Shown here: one piece after another, positions 1 to 7,255 of the stretch
How positions within the stretch are numbered: the first letter of the stretch is position 1
How the letters are laid out: the number at the start of each line of letters is the position of its first letter
DNA from: Agathobaculum sp. NTUH-O15-33
GTDB lineage: Bacteria; Bacillota; Clostridia; Oscillospirales; Butyricicoccaceae
DNA length: 64,000 bases
Assembly (NCBI RefSeq): GCF_033193315.1
Contig: NZ_CP136187.1
Location: 372,001-436,000 of the forward strand
Reading direction: 5' to 3'
Position numbers and translations under genes: made by a program
Notes under the pieces: model-generated
Seen by the model: only the letters and a program-made list of their open reading frames with translations
Databases searched by the model: none
What the model was told of the DNA's origin: nothing

Positions 1-99
1 CTGAAAAAGGATATTAAGGTGCCGGTAAGCCGCCTGTACCGCGATAAGATTCAGCGCGCCACCATTGAACGCATGGAAAGCGTTATAGAAAACCTATGA
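1..99 (+). CDS. C-terminal end of a LytTR-type response regulator (partial)
   Basis: The frame is open from the window edge to a TGA at 97-99. Its last 32 residues include VPVSRLYRDKIQRATIE and resemble the C-terminal end of a LytTR DNA-binding domain. The stop overlaps the ATG of the AgrC-like kinase (ATGA), so the two are translationally coupled. A LytTR regulator is the usual partner of a GHKL kinase in agr-type systems. The family call rests largely on context, because only the tail is visible. Confidence 0.5.
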   Translation: MKKDIKVPVSRLYRDKIQRATIERMESVIENL

Positions 100-1466
100 T
101 AACGGCAATGAACATTTTAATGATCCTTTCCTCCATGCTGGATGCGTCGCTCAAGCTATCCTTTTATAATACCGTACTTTTGCCGGAGGGAAGTAAATGG
201 GTCCACAAAAAGTGGATCTGTTTTGTTGTGTGCAGCGCTGCGCTCTCGTCTGTCATGAGCGTCTTGCAGGTGTTTTACCTGATCAAATTCGCCATTGTTT
301 TCGTGGGGGAGATCGTATTTTGCTATCTTGTCTCGGAACATAAGCGGTGTGTTTCACTTTGCCTGCCCGCGCTGGCCAACGCGCTGATGTATATTTGCGA
401 AAGCACGGTGCCGCTCACGCTGTCGGCGCTTTTCAAAATCCCGGTCACGGTGGTGGCGGATACACCGTTTTTTATGGTATACGGGATTCTGGAATCGCGC
501 GGCCTGATGTATTTAGTGCTCGGCGGCACGCTGTTTTTTCTGCATCGCAAGCGGAGCGTGCCGGATACGCGGCATCTCCGCGCGCCGCAGCTGATCTGTC
601 TGAGCGCGGGCGCGGCGTTGCTGGGCGGCAGCGCCACGGCGCTTTCCTATGTGCTGAACAATACGGGTGATGTCGGTTATTTTCTGAAAGTGCTGCCGAT
701 CGTGCTTTTCGTGCTGCTGGTGCTGATCACCATACTGTTTATCAGCCTGTCGCGCGAGACCGAGCGGAAATACCGTTTGGAATCCGAAGCCATGCAGCAG
801 GAGAATTTGCAGAGACAGCGTCAGGCGCTTACCGCCATGTACGAAAATATCCTTGGAATGCGGCACGATCTGAAAAACCATTTGCGAACGCTGGCCGGTC
901 TGCTGGAACAGGGCGAGAGCGGTCAGGCGCTCGAATACGTGAAACAGATATCGGATACCGCAGAGGGCGCGGGCGTTTGGGTCAATACCGGCAACGCCGC
1001 GATTGATTCGCTGCTGCACGCAAAGCTGTCCAGCGCGCGCGAGGCCGGTATCGGGGTACGGGTCAATCTCAGCCTGCCGGACACAAACGAGGTAAAAACG
1101 AGCGACCTTTGCACCGTTCTGTTCAATGTGCTCGATAACGCGATCGAGGCATGTGAGAGGAACGCGGATCCAAAAAATCGTTGGCTGCGTCTGATTGTGG
1201 CGCAGCAGAAGTACCGGCTGGTCGTTTTCTGCGAGAACCCGAGTGAAAATGAACCCCTAGAGGGAAAAAACGGCTTCAAAAGCGCCAAGAGCGGCTTGCT
1301 GCACGGCATTGGCTTGACGCAGGTCAGGCGCGTGGCCGATAAGTACAACGGCATGTGCGGCGCGGAATACCATAAGGATACCGGCACTTTCCGCATCACG
1401 GTCCTGCTGCCGAACGAATGCGGCGAAACCATAAACATAAGTGTGATAGAGCCTGAAAAGGAGTAG
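96..1466 (+). CDS. AgrC-like sensor histidine kinase, GHKL ATPase domain
   Basis: This is a 456-residue membrane sensor kinase of the AgrC/ComD class. About six hydrophobic segments fill residues 1-220 and form the putative peptide-sensing region. A short linker helix follows, with the phosphoacceptor box GMRHDLKNHL (His near 257). The ATPase N-box NVLDNAIEACE lies near 344 and the G-box GIGLTQV near 412. It starts inside the stop of the upstream LytTR gene and ends 8 bases before agrB, so all three are one operon. Its signal would be expected to be a cyclic peptide exported by AgrB, although no AgrD precursor is visible here. Confidence 0.9.
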   Translation: MITAMNILMILSSMLDASLKLSFYNTVLLPEGSKWVHKKWICFVVCSAALSSVMSVLQVFYLIKFAIVFVGEIVFCYLVSEHKRCVSLCLPALANALMYICESTVPLTLSALFKIPVTVVADTPFFMVYGILESRGLMYLVLGGTLFFLHRKRSVPDTRHLRAPQLICLSAGAALLGGSATALSYVLNNTGDVGYFLKVLPIVLFVLLVLITILFISLSRETERKYRLESEAMQQENLQRQRQALTAMYENILGMRHDLKNHLRTLAGLLEQGESGQALEYVKQISDTAEGAGVWVNTGNAAIDSLLHAKLSSAREAGIGVRVNLSLPDTNEVKTSDLCTVLFNVLDNAIEACERNADPKNRWLRLIVAQQKYRLVVFCENPSENEPLEGKNGFKSAKSGLLHGIGLTQVRRVADKYNGMCGAEYHKDTGTFRITVLLPNECGETINISVIEPEKE

Positions 1467-1474
1467 ACAACGAC

Positions 1475-2038
1475 ATGCTGAAACGATGGAGCGCCTTTCT
1501 GGTCCGCTGCGGCGTGATCAAGGAAGAGGATGCGGCGGTACAGGAGTACGGCCTGTTCTGCCTGCTCAATACGCTTGCGTACAATGTCGTGCAGCTGGCG
1601 CTGGCGCTTTGGTTCCATGTGCTTTGGCAGACGCTCTGGTTCGATCTGCTGTTCATGCCGCTGCGCAACTGGGCGGGCGGCTATCATGCGAAAACGCCGC
1701 TGCGCTGCTTTGTTCTGAGCAACGCGGTGTGGGCGCTGGCCATGCTGGGCGGACATTACCTGCCCGCCAGACTGTGTTTGGCGGTGGGGCTGCTGTCGGC
1801 GGCCGCGATCTGGCGCATGGCGCCGGTCCCGCATGAAAACAATCCGCTCAGCCCCGCGCGGTTCAAGCTGGCAAAGCGGGTGGCGCGCGGGATCGTGCTG
1901 GTAGTGGCGGCCCTTATGTGCGCGCTGCTTTGGCTGCGTGTTGCGGTATTCGGCAGGCTCGCCGGGATCGTGCTGTTTTGCACGGCGGTTTCGCTGTGCG
2001 TTTGCAAAATGAAGGCGGGGACCCATGGGGAGAGATGA
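1475..2038 (+). CDS. agrB: AgrB-like peptide-processing membrane cysteine protease
   Basis: This 187-residue polytopic membrane protein belongs to the accessory gene regulator B family, which cleaves and cyclises the AgrD precursor. The signature GGYHAKTPLRCF holds the catalytic pair, His71 and Cys78. Their seven-residue spacing matches the His/Cys spacing of staphylococcal AgrB. The ribosome site AAAAGGAG overlaps the end of the kinase gene. The 3' end overlaps the downstream lipase by 14 bases. No agrD-sized ORF sits on either side of it, which is unusual, so the substrate may be encoded upstream of the window or elsewhere. Confidence 0.88.
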   Translation: MLKRWSAFLVRCGVIKEEDAAVQEYGLFCLLNTLAYNVVQLALALWFHVLWQTLWFDLLFMPLRNWAGGYHAKTPLRCFVLSNAVWALAMLGGHYLPARLCLAVGLLSAAAIWRMAPVPHENNPLSPARFKLAKRVARGIVLVVAALMCALLWLRVAVFGRLAGIVLFCTAVSLCVCKMKAGTHGER

Positions 2039-2813
2039 ACTTTTAAAGACCAAGTACCCCATTTTGCTGGTGCACGGCATGGGCTACTGGGACGAGTCGC
2101 CCCGCCCGTATTGGGGCAGGCTGCCGGCGTTTTTGCGTGCGCACGGCGTCGCCGTTTATTTCGGCGGACAGGATGCGTGGGGCGCGGTGCCCGGTAACGC
2201 GCGGCGGGTTGCGCTGTCGCTGCGCGACGCATTGCGGGAGACCGGACAGCCCCGCGCGCACCTGATCGCCCATTCCAAAGGCGGACTGGAGGCGCGCTAT
2301 TTGATTTCCACGCTGGGGCTGGGCGGCTGCGTCGCGTCGCTCACCATGCTGTCCACGCCCAACCGGGGCGCGCCGCTGGCCGAGCTTCTTTTGCGTCTGC
2401 ACCCCGGGGTGGAACTGTGGAGCGTGGCGGCCGAGGCGCACGCCCGCCGCCATGGCGACCGCGACCCTGCGGTGCTGCGCGCGGGCCGCGAAATCACGCG
2501 CGAGGCGCTTGTTCGCTTTAATCGGGAAAATCCGGATGACGCGCGCGTGTATTATCAAAGCTGGGGCGCGGAGCTGGCGGATAGCCGCACCGACCCGCTT
2601 ATGGCGGCCAGCCATGCCGTTTTGCGTCCGCTGGTGGGCGAGACCGACGGCTTGGTCGCGCCGGAATCGGCCAAATGGGGCGTGTACCGGGGCACGCTGC
2701 ACGGCGTTTCCCATCAGGAGCTGGTGGATTCCATGGGGCGCGATACGCCCCGGTTCCGGCCGCTATCCTTTTATGCGGAGCTGGTGCGCGGCTTGCGGGG
2801 GCTGGAAGGATAA
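2025..2813 (+). CDS. Alpha/beta-hydrolase, triacylglycerol-lipase-like
   Basis: This 262-residue hydrolase has a lipase-class fold. The oxyanion motif VHGMG is at 16-20 and the nucleophile elbow AHSKGG carries Ser84. A likely acid, Asp208, sits in GETDGLV, and a likely His230 is in GVSHQELVD. It resembles secreted lipases (YP_-type/EstA), but no clear signal peptide is present, so it is probably cytoplasmic. It overlaps the 3' end of agrB and is probably translated from the same mRNA. A lipase locked into an agr operon is unusual. Substrate is unknown. Confidence 0.75.
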   Translation: MGRDELLKTKYPILLVHGMGYWDESPRPYWGRLPAFLRAHGVAVYFGGQDAWGAVPGNARRVALSLRDALRETGQPRAHLIAHSKGGLEARYLISTLGLGGCVASLTMLSTPNRGAPLAELLLRLHPGVELWSVAAEAHARRHGDRDPAVLRAGREITREALVRFNRENPDDARVYYQSWGAELADSRTDPLMAASHAVLRPLVGETDGLVAPESAKWGVYRGTLHGVSHQELVDSMGRDTPRFRPLSFYAELVRGLRGLEG

Positions 2814-2845
2814 TCAGCCAGTTTCAGGCGAATTTTCAAAAAGGG

Positions 2846-2874
2846 TTTACATTGTGCTTGCAATTTTGTAAAAT
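2846..2874 (+). promoter_or_regulatory. SigA-type promoter for the PfkB kinase gene
   Basis: TTTACA at 2846-2851 and TAAAAT at 2869-2874 are separated by exactly 17 bases. Each hexamer matches consensus at five of six positions. It lies about 70 bases before the start of the kinase, with GGAGG at 2931-2935. This marks the end of the agr-type transcription unit. Confidence 0.7.
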
Positions 2875-2943
2875 AGAACTATACGATCAAAGGCATACGG
2901 CATAGCCGCGCCCGCGGTCCTAGAGTTTGAGGAGGTCGCTCCC

Positions 2944-3885
2944 ATGATTATTACTATTACGCTGAACACCGCGCTTGACCGTACGCTGCGTATTGACAAG
3001 CCGCTTGTGGTGGGTAAGCTCAACCGTGCGCTGTCCAGCTATCTAGAGCCGGGCGGCAAGGGCATCAACGTTTCCCGCGCGGTCAAGGCCCTTGGCGGCG
3101 AAAGCATCGCGCTTGGCTTTTGCGCGGGCGCAAACGGCCGCATTATGAAGGATTCGCTTACTTCGGCCGATATCCACCATGATTTTGTGGATATCGCGGG
3201 CCAAACCCGTGTCAACACCCAGATCATTGACGCGCAGGGCGGCCATACCGAGGTGAACGAGCCCGGCACCAAGATCGAAGACGCAGATTTTCTCCGCTTG
3301 ATCGACCGCATGGAGAACTATCTGGACGAAGGCAATATTTTCGTGCTCGCCGGTTCGTGCCCGCCGGATTTTCCGCTGAAAAATTACTTAAAGATCTGCA
3401 AGACCATCAAGCGAGCGGGCTGCAAGCTCATTATCGACGCCGAGGGAGAGCTGCTCAAGGCCGCGCTCGACTGTGAGCCGGATTTTGTCAAGCCCAATAT
3501 CTTTGAGCTGGCCGACGCCGTGGGCGATAAGCCCTCCGCCGATCCGGAGGAGGTCGTCGTATCCGCGCGCAAGATGCTCGAGCTTGGCGCGCGCGCCGTG
3601 TGCGTATCCATGGCGCAGGAAGGCGCGCTATTGGTCTCTAAGGACGAGAGCGAAGCGCTGTATGTCAACTGCAACCCCAAGATTTATGACGAGGGTTCGG
3701 TCGGTACGGGTGACGCCATGGTTGGCGCGATCGCCAATTCGCTCAGCAAGGGCCTGCGGTTCGACGAGATGGCGCGCTTTGCCGTAGCCACCGCCCGCGC
3801 GTCCAGCCGCCTCGCCGGTACCGAGATGGCCACGCTGAAAAAGGTGTACGAGGTATACGAGACCACAGAGGTCTATGTAGTTTAA
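2944..3885 (+). CDS. PfkB-family 1-phosphofructokinase / tagatose-6-phosphate kinase
   Basis: This 313-residue cytoplasmic sugar kinase belongs to the FruK/LacC branch of the ribokinase-like family. It has the N-terminal substrate motif GGKGINVSRAVKALGG, the family GSCPPDF segment and the C-terminal ATP/anion-hole signature GSVGTGDAMVGA with the catalytic Asp. Members phosphorylate fructose-1-phosphate or tagatose-6-phosphate. It stands alone with its own promoter and terminator; there is no PTS or FruR gene beside it, so the exact hexose phosphate is not fixed by context. Confidence 0.85.
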   Translation: MIITITLNTALDRTLRIDKPLVVGKLNRALSSYLEPGGKGINVSRAVKALGGESIALGFCAGANGRIMKDSLTSADIHHDFVDIAGQTRVNTQIIDAQGGHTEVNEPGTKIEDADFLRLIDRMENYLDEGNIFVLAGSCPPDFPLKNYLKICKTIKRAGCKLIIDAEGELLKAALDCEPDFVKPNIFELADAVGDKPSADPEEVVVSARKMLELGARAVCVSMAQEGALLVSKDESEALYVNCNPKIYDEGSVGTGDAMVGAIANSLSKGLRFDEMARFAVATARASSRLAGTEMATLKKVYEVYETTEVYVV

Positions 3886-3890
3886 AATGA

Positions 3891-3928
3891 GTAAAGACCG
3901 CCGGAGCGTTTGCTCCGGCGGTCTTTAC
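3891..3928. terminator. Bidirectional intrinsic terminator
   Basis: A perfect 17-bp stem (3891-3907 with 3912-3928) encloses a GTTT loop, with TTTAC/GTAAA at its ends. It lies between the convergent PfkB gene and the anti-sigma-like gene, and its last bases touch the stop codon of the latter. Confidence 0.85.
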
Positions 3929-4602
3929 TATGGAACGGGTACCTGCAATGGATCGTCAGGCTCCGTTGGCGCGTCGATTCCGCTATCGGAAGCGACCGGT
4001 GAGCCGTCGCCGTTTGTGACAAAGTGGAAGCTGTAGCCGTACTGTTCGCTCGCGGCAAAATCCAGCAGCTGCTGTTCGGTAAAATAGCCCGCCGTATAGC
4101 GCAGGTCGCGTTGCGTGCCCTCGCCCTCATAGGTCCAGCAGGTGGCATATCCAACCTGATAGCCCAGCTTGGTCAGCCGGTTCAGTTCCGCCGTGACCGC
4201 GTCGCTGTCAGCAGCCAGCGGAGCGCCGTCGGCAAAGAAGTTTATCCCGAGAAAATAGAGGGTGTTCTGTCCTGCATGCTCAGATATAGTCTCCTGCACG
4301 CCGTTCATAAGCAGTACTGTTCCGTTTTCCGGCGGAGCGTATAGGCTGCTGTTTGATGGGGTGGAAGTATAGCTTTCAATCACCCTATTACCATTCTGTG
4401 TAGCGGAGCCGCCATTCGTTTGGCCAGAATGGGTGTATAAACCGAATGCCCCGGCCAATACCAGACACAGGCACGCAGCCGCAAAACCCCATTTGAACCA
4501 AACGTTTTTATGTATGCTGCGGTTTTGCGTTTGCTCGCAACGCGCAAGCAAAACATCATCCACATTCCCGATTGCGAGAAAAAGCCGTTCACTCTGGCTC
4601 AT
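3928..4602 (-). CDS. Single-pass membrane partner of an ECF sigma factor (anti-sigma-like)
   Basis: The 224-residue protein begins MSQSERLFLAIGNVDD. One transmembrane segment (about 35-52, FAAACLCLVLAGAFGLY) is followed by a low-complexity Ser/Thr/Asn linker and an extracytoplasmic domain. Its ATG at 4602 overlaps the TGA of the sigma gene (ATGA) and follows GAAGGAAGG, so a longer frame reaching into the sigma gene is not the real start. Position and topology fit a membrane anti-sigma factor, but no zinc-binding HXXXCXXC motif is present and I recognise no named domain. Function is inferred from context. Confidence 0.7.
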   Translation of the reverse strand: MSQSERLFLAIGNVDDVLLARCEQTQNRSIHKNVWFKWGFAAACLCLVLAGAFGLYTHSGQTNGGSATQNGNRVIESYTSTPSNSSLYAPPENGTVLLMNGVQETISEHAGQNTLYFLGINFFADGAPLAADSDAVTAELNRLTKLGYQVGYATCWTYEGEGTQRDLRYTAGYFTEQQLLDFAASEQYGYSFHFVTNGDGSPVASDSGIDAPTEPDDPLQVPVP

Positions 4603-5159
4603 AAAATGATTCCTTCCTTCTTTAAAAAGATTTTGAGCTTGGCGCGAGTGCGGAACAGCCGGGTCTTCGCGGCGGTTTCCTTGATGGAAAATTGCCCGGC
4701 GATCTCTTTTAGTGATTTGCCGTACCAATACCGGCATAAAAAGATGCTGCACTCCTGTTCCGGTAATCCACGCAGGAACCGGTTGATGCTTTGGCTAAGT
4801 GCCGCGTCCAATACGGGCTCTTCCGTGCTGCTGGAGGAGGCAACGCACTCCTCCAGCTCCTCCAGCACAAGCGGAAGTTCGCCGCCGCCTCGCTTTTTTG
4901 CATTTCTTTTTTTGTATTGATCAAATGACAGGTTGCGGGTGATTTTTGCGAGAAAAGCGGATAGGATGGCCGGACGTTCCGGTGGGATCGCATGCCATGC
5001 TTTAAGCCATGTGTCGTTCACGCACTCGTCTGCGTCTTCACGACAATTTAATATGCGGTAGGCGATAGAATAGCAATACCCGCCGTACTGCTTGGAGCAA
5101 GCCGAAATAGCTGATTCCTGTCGGTCCCAGTATAAAGCGATGATTTCGTCGTCTGTCAA
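4599..5159 (-). CDS. ECF-type RNA polymerase sigma factor
   Basis: This 186-residue sigma-70 family protein has a region 2 (YCYSIAYRILNCREDADECVND) and a region 4 helix-turn-helix (LPEQECSIFLCRYWYGKSLKEIAGQF...KTRLFRTRAKL). The start is a TTG at 5159, because a perfect AAGGAGG lies nine bases before it; upstream in-frame codons lack a ribosome site. It is translationally coupled to its membrane partner and preceded by an ECF-like promoter, which suggests autoregulation. It is unusually Ser-rich between regions 2 and 4. Confidence 0.87.
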   Translation of the reverse strand: MTDDEIIALYWDRQESAISACSKQYGGYCYSIAYRILNCREDADECVNDTWLKAWHAIPPERPAILSAFLAKITRNLSFDQYKKRNAKKRGGGELPLVLEELEECVASSSSTEEPVLDAALSQSINRFLRGLPEQECSIFLCRYWYGKSLKEIAGQFSIKETAAKTRLFRTRAKLKIFLKKEGIIL

Positions 5160-5202
5160 ATTTATTCCTCCTTGCGCGAGAGCAAAGGCCTTCACCCATA
5201 TA

Positions 5203-5228
5203 GACGAGAATCGCGGCGTCGAGGTTAC
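5203..5228 (-). promoter_or_regulatory. ECF-sigma-type autoregulatory promoter
   Basis: On the minus strand GTAACC (5223-5228) and CGTC (5203-5206) are separated by 16 bases. This matches the AAC...N16...CGTC/CGTA pattern of ECF promoters and differs from the SigA promoters of the neighbours. It sits about 45 bases before the TTG start of the sigma gene. The assignment is inferred from motif shape. Confidence 0.5.
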
Positions 5229-5238
5229 GGCTTTTCAT

Positions 5239-5268
5239 AAAAAAACTGCCTGCGGGTTAGGCAGGCAG
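5239..5268 (-). terminator. Intrinsic terminator of the rpsP-trmD operon
   Basis: On the minus strand an 8-bp CTGCCTGC/GCAGGCAG stem (5261-5268 with 5246-5253) is followed by seven Ts (5239-5245). It starts 11 bases after the trmD stop. Confidence 0.85.
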
Positions 5269-5279
5269 CAATGCGGCGC

Positions 5280-6017
5280 TTATGTTTGCTCATCCTCTTC
5301 AATGCGGCGGAGCAGTTTTTGGTCGGTCTTATCGCGGGGGATGAAATGGGCGAATAGGTCGGGGCGGTCCTGCTTGGTGCGGCGAAGCGACATTTCGCGT
5401 CGCCATGCTTCTATATTGGCGTGGTGTCCGGAAAGCAGAACGTCGGGCACCGGCCTGTCCCGCCAGTTCTCCGGGCGGGTGTAGTGCGGGTGTTCCAGCA
5501 GCCCTGCCCAGTGGCTTTCGGCGGTAAATGCCTCTTCGTCAGGCAGCACGCCCGGCACCATGCGGCATACCGCGTCCGCCACGGCCATGGCGGGGATCTC
5601 GCCGCCGGTCAGCACAAAATCGCCAATGGAGATCTCCTCGTCCACGCAGGCGTCAATAAAACGCTGGTCCACGCCTTCATAATGGCCGCAGACCAAGATC
5701 ACATGCTCGCGCGCAAGCAATTCGCGCGCTTTGGCTTGGTCAAACGGACGGCCCTGCGCGGAAAGAAACACCGTATGCACCTGCCCGCCCGCGCAAAGCG
5801 CTTCGTGACACAGGAAGAGCGGCTCGGCCAGCATCACCTGTCCGCGGCCGCCGCCGTAGGGGGCGTCGTCCGCTTTATGGTGCTTGTCGAGCGCGTAATC
5901 GCGTATGTTCGTGGCGGATACCGAAACAAGCCCCTTTTCCTGCGCGCGGCCGATGATGCTTTCGCGCATCACGGCTTCGATCATTTCGGGGAACAGGGTC
6001 ATGATATCGATCTTCAT
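5280..6017 (-). CDS. trmD: tRNA (guanosine(37)-N1)-methyltransferase TrmD
   Basis: This 245-residue SPOUT enzyme transfers methyl from S-adenosylmethionine to N1 of G37, preventing frameshifting. It has the typical MKIDIMTLFPEM start, YGGGRGQVML, the trefoil-knot region VCGHYEGVDQR and SIGDFVLTGGE, and a C-terminal domain with WRRE. Length is normal for the family. The ATG overlaps the rimM stop, and a terminator follows, so it is the last gene of the ribosomal/tRNA-modification operon. Confidence 0.97.
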   Translation of the reverse strand: MKIDIMTLFPEMIEAVMRESIIGRAQEKGLVSVSATNIRDYALDKHHKADDAPYGGGRGQVMLAEPLFLCHEALCAGGQVHTVFLSAQGRPFDQAKARELLAREHVILVCGHYEGVDQRFIDACVDEEISIGDFVLTGGEIPAMAVADAVCRMVPGVLPDEEAFTAESHWAGLLEHPHYTRPENWRDRPVPDVLLSGHHANIEAWRREMSLRRTKQDRPDLFAHFIPRDKTDQKLLRRIEEDEQT

Positions 6018-6517
6018 AGCAGACCCTCGATGGATTCGATATAAATAACGCCTTTTTCCATATCGATGGATTGCAAAAAGGGCTTTGCGGCGGGGATATA
6101 AACCATTTGTCCGTCCTCGCCCGTAATCTCGTACAGATCGTGCGCGGGACCCGTCGTGATAACGTCGCGCAGACGGCCCACGGTCTTGCCGGTGCGGGTA
6201 TCCGCAACGGTAAAGCCCAGAATATCTTGAATGAAGACCAGATCCTCGGGCAGTTCAGCGTCCTCGCGGTCCAGCAGCAGCACGCGGTTTTTGAGCGCCT
6301 CCGCCGCTTCGAGCGTATCGACGCCGGACAGGTGCAGCAGCACGATATTTTTGTGCACCTGCGCGCGCTCGACCGTCACCTTGGTCTTATCCTCGAAATA
6401 GAGCGTGTCGAACTCGCACAGCGTTTCGGGGCTGTCGCACCAGGACTGCACGCGCAGATCGCCCCTTACGCCGTGCGTGCCCACGATCTTGCCCGCCTCT
6501 AAAAATTGTTTCTGCAT
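6014..6517 (-). CDS. rimM: Ribosome maturation factor RimM
   Basis: The 167-residue 16S rRNA-processing factor binds S19 during 30S assembly. The N-terminal RimM barrel contains GKIVGTHGVRGDLRV. The C-terminal PRC-barrel contains GRLRDVITTGPAHDLYEI and YIPAAKPFLQSID. I chose the ATG near 6517 because GGAGGAAAC precedes it; a longer in-frame extension into the intergenic region lacks both a ribosome site and homology. It is coupled to trmD by ATGA. Confidence 0.95.
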   Translation of the reverse strand: MQKQFLEAGKIVGTHGVRGDLRVQSWCDSPETLCEFDTLYFEDKTKVTVERAQVHKNIVLLHLSGVDTLEAAEALKNRVLLLDREDAELPEDLVFIQDILGFTVADTRTGKTVGRLRDVITTGPAHDLYEITGEDGQMVYIPAAKPFLQSIDMEKGVIYIESIEGLL

Positions 6518-6587
6518 AGGTTGTTTCCTCCGAAAATGATAGAAAAAAGACCTGTCAAATAAATGAACAGGTCTTTTAAGGGCGCTT

Positions 6588-6818
6588 TTAGTCGACAATG
6601 TCGACAGTGACGCGCTTGTTTTCACGATTGCCTGCCGCTTTCATGAGTGTGCGGATTTCCTTGGCGATGCGGCCGTGGCGACCGATAACGCGGCCCATGT
6701 CCCCGGGCGCTACGCGCAGGGAATAGGTCACATTGTCGCCGTCGATCTCTTCGGTAATGGCAATCGCATCCGGCTCGGAAACCAGATTCTTCACAATGTA
6801 GCTGAGTAGCTCTTTCAT
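6588..6818 (-). CDS. khpA: KH-domain RNA-binding protein KhpA
   Basis: The 76-residue single KH-domain protein carries the GxxG-type loop GRVIGRHGRIAKEIR. KhpA pairs with KhpB (Jag) and binds many transcripts in Firmicutes. The start MKELLSYIVKNL at 6818 is preceded by GAGG and gives the standard family length; another ATG six codons upstream (6836) is possible. It lies 20 bases after rpsP, its usual neighbour. Confidence 0.92.
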   Translation of the reverse strand: MKELLSYIVKNLVSEPDAIAITEEIDGDNVTYSLRVAPGDMGRVIGRHGRIAKEIRTLMKAAGNRENKRVTVDIVD

Positions 6819-6838
6819 TTCGACAACCTCACTCATTC

Positions 6839-7078
6839 TTACAGCACGCCGGCTTTCTTCAGGATGCCGCGAACGGTATCGGTCGGCTGAGCGCCCTTGC
6901 CGATCCATTCCTGAGCGCGTTCAGCGTTCACCTGGATTTCAGCCGGGTGGTTCAGCGGATTGTAGGTGCCGAGCTCCTCGATGAAGCGGCCATCGCGCGG
7001 GTAGCGGGAGTCCGCTACGACGATGCGGTAGAACGGAGCCTTCTTAGCGCCGAGGCGGCGCAGTCTAATCTTTACCAT
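6839..7078 (-). CDS. rpsP: 30S ribosomal protein S16
   Basis: The 79-residue protein begins [20 protein letters not shown] and contains the S16 signature [21 protein letters not shown]. The start at 7078 follows GGGAGGTGAAACAAAG; the upstream in-frame ATG lies inside the ribosome site and is rejected. It is the first gene of rpsP-khpA-rimM-trmD. Confidence 0.97.
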   Translation of the reverse strand: MVKIRLRRLGAKKAPFYRIVVADSRYPRDGRFIEELGTYNPLNHPAEIQVNAERAQEWIGKGAQPTDTVRGILKKAGVL

Positions 7079-7110
7079 CTTTGTTTCACCTCCCATAGAA
7101 CAATTCTCTA

Positions 7111-7129
7111 TTGTAAAATAATTTTACAA
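7111..7129. promoter_or_regulatory. 19-bp perfect palindrome upstream of rpsP
   Basis: TTGTAAAATAATTTTACAA is a perfect palindrome with a single central base, about 35 bases before the rpsP start. On the minus strand it lies between a possible TTGCTT -35 and a weak TAGAGA. It could be an operator or a SigA promoter remnant; which one is not determined. Confidence 0.35.
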
Positions 7130-7144
7130 GCAACGGATGGTATT

Positions 7145-7248
7145 TGTCATTCTGAGGGTGTAGCCCGAAGAATCCCGCGCGAACGCGCGATCGGGGCCGT
7201 AAGGTTTCGCGCGTTCGCGCGAGATCCCTCGCTGCGCTCAGGATGACA
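7145..7248. repeat. Palindromic REP-like repeat, copy 1
   Basis: This 104-bp imperfect palindrome starts TGTCATTCTGAG and ends CTCAGGATGACA. Inner arms CGCGCGAACGCGCG and CGCGCGTTCGCGCG are joined by a variable centre. A copy of the same length lies at 23128-23231 and a diverged, longer one at 27113-27265. Here it fills the gap between ffh and rpsP. Confidence 0.85.
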
Positions 7249-7255
7249 GGATACG

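Noticed and set aside
923..2080. 385-codon minus-strand ORF antisense to the agr-like genes
   Set aside because: It is a GC-rich shadow of agrC/agrB with Arg/Gln-rich composition and no ribosome site.
2814..2943. An AgrD peptide gene after the lipase
   Set aside because: The only small frames there lack a ribosome site and the amphipathic-leader/acidic-tail layout, and the region is occupied by a clear promoter.
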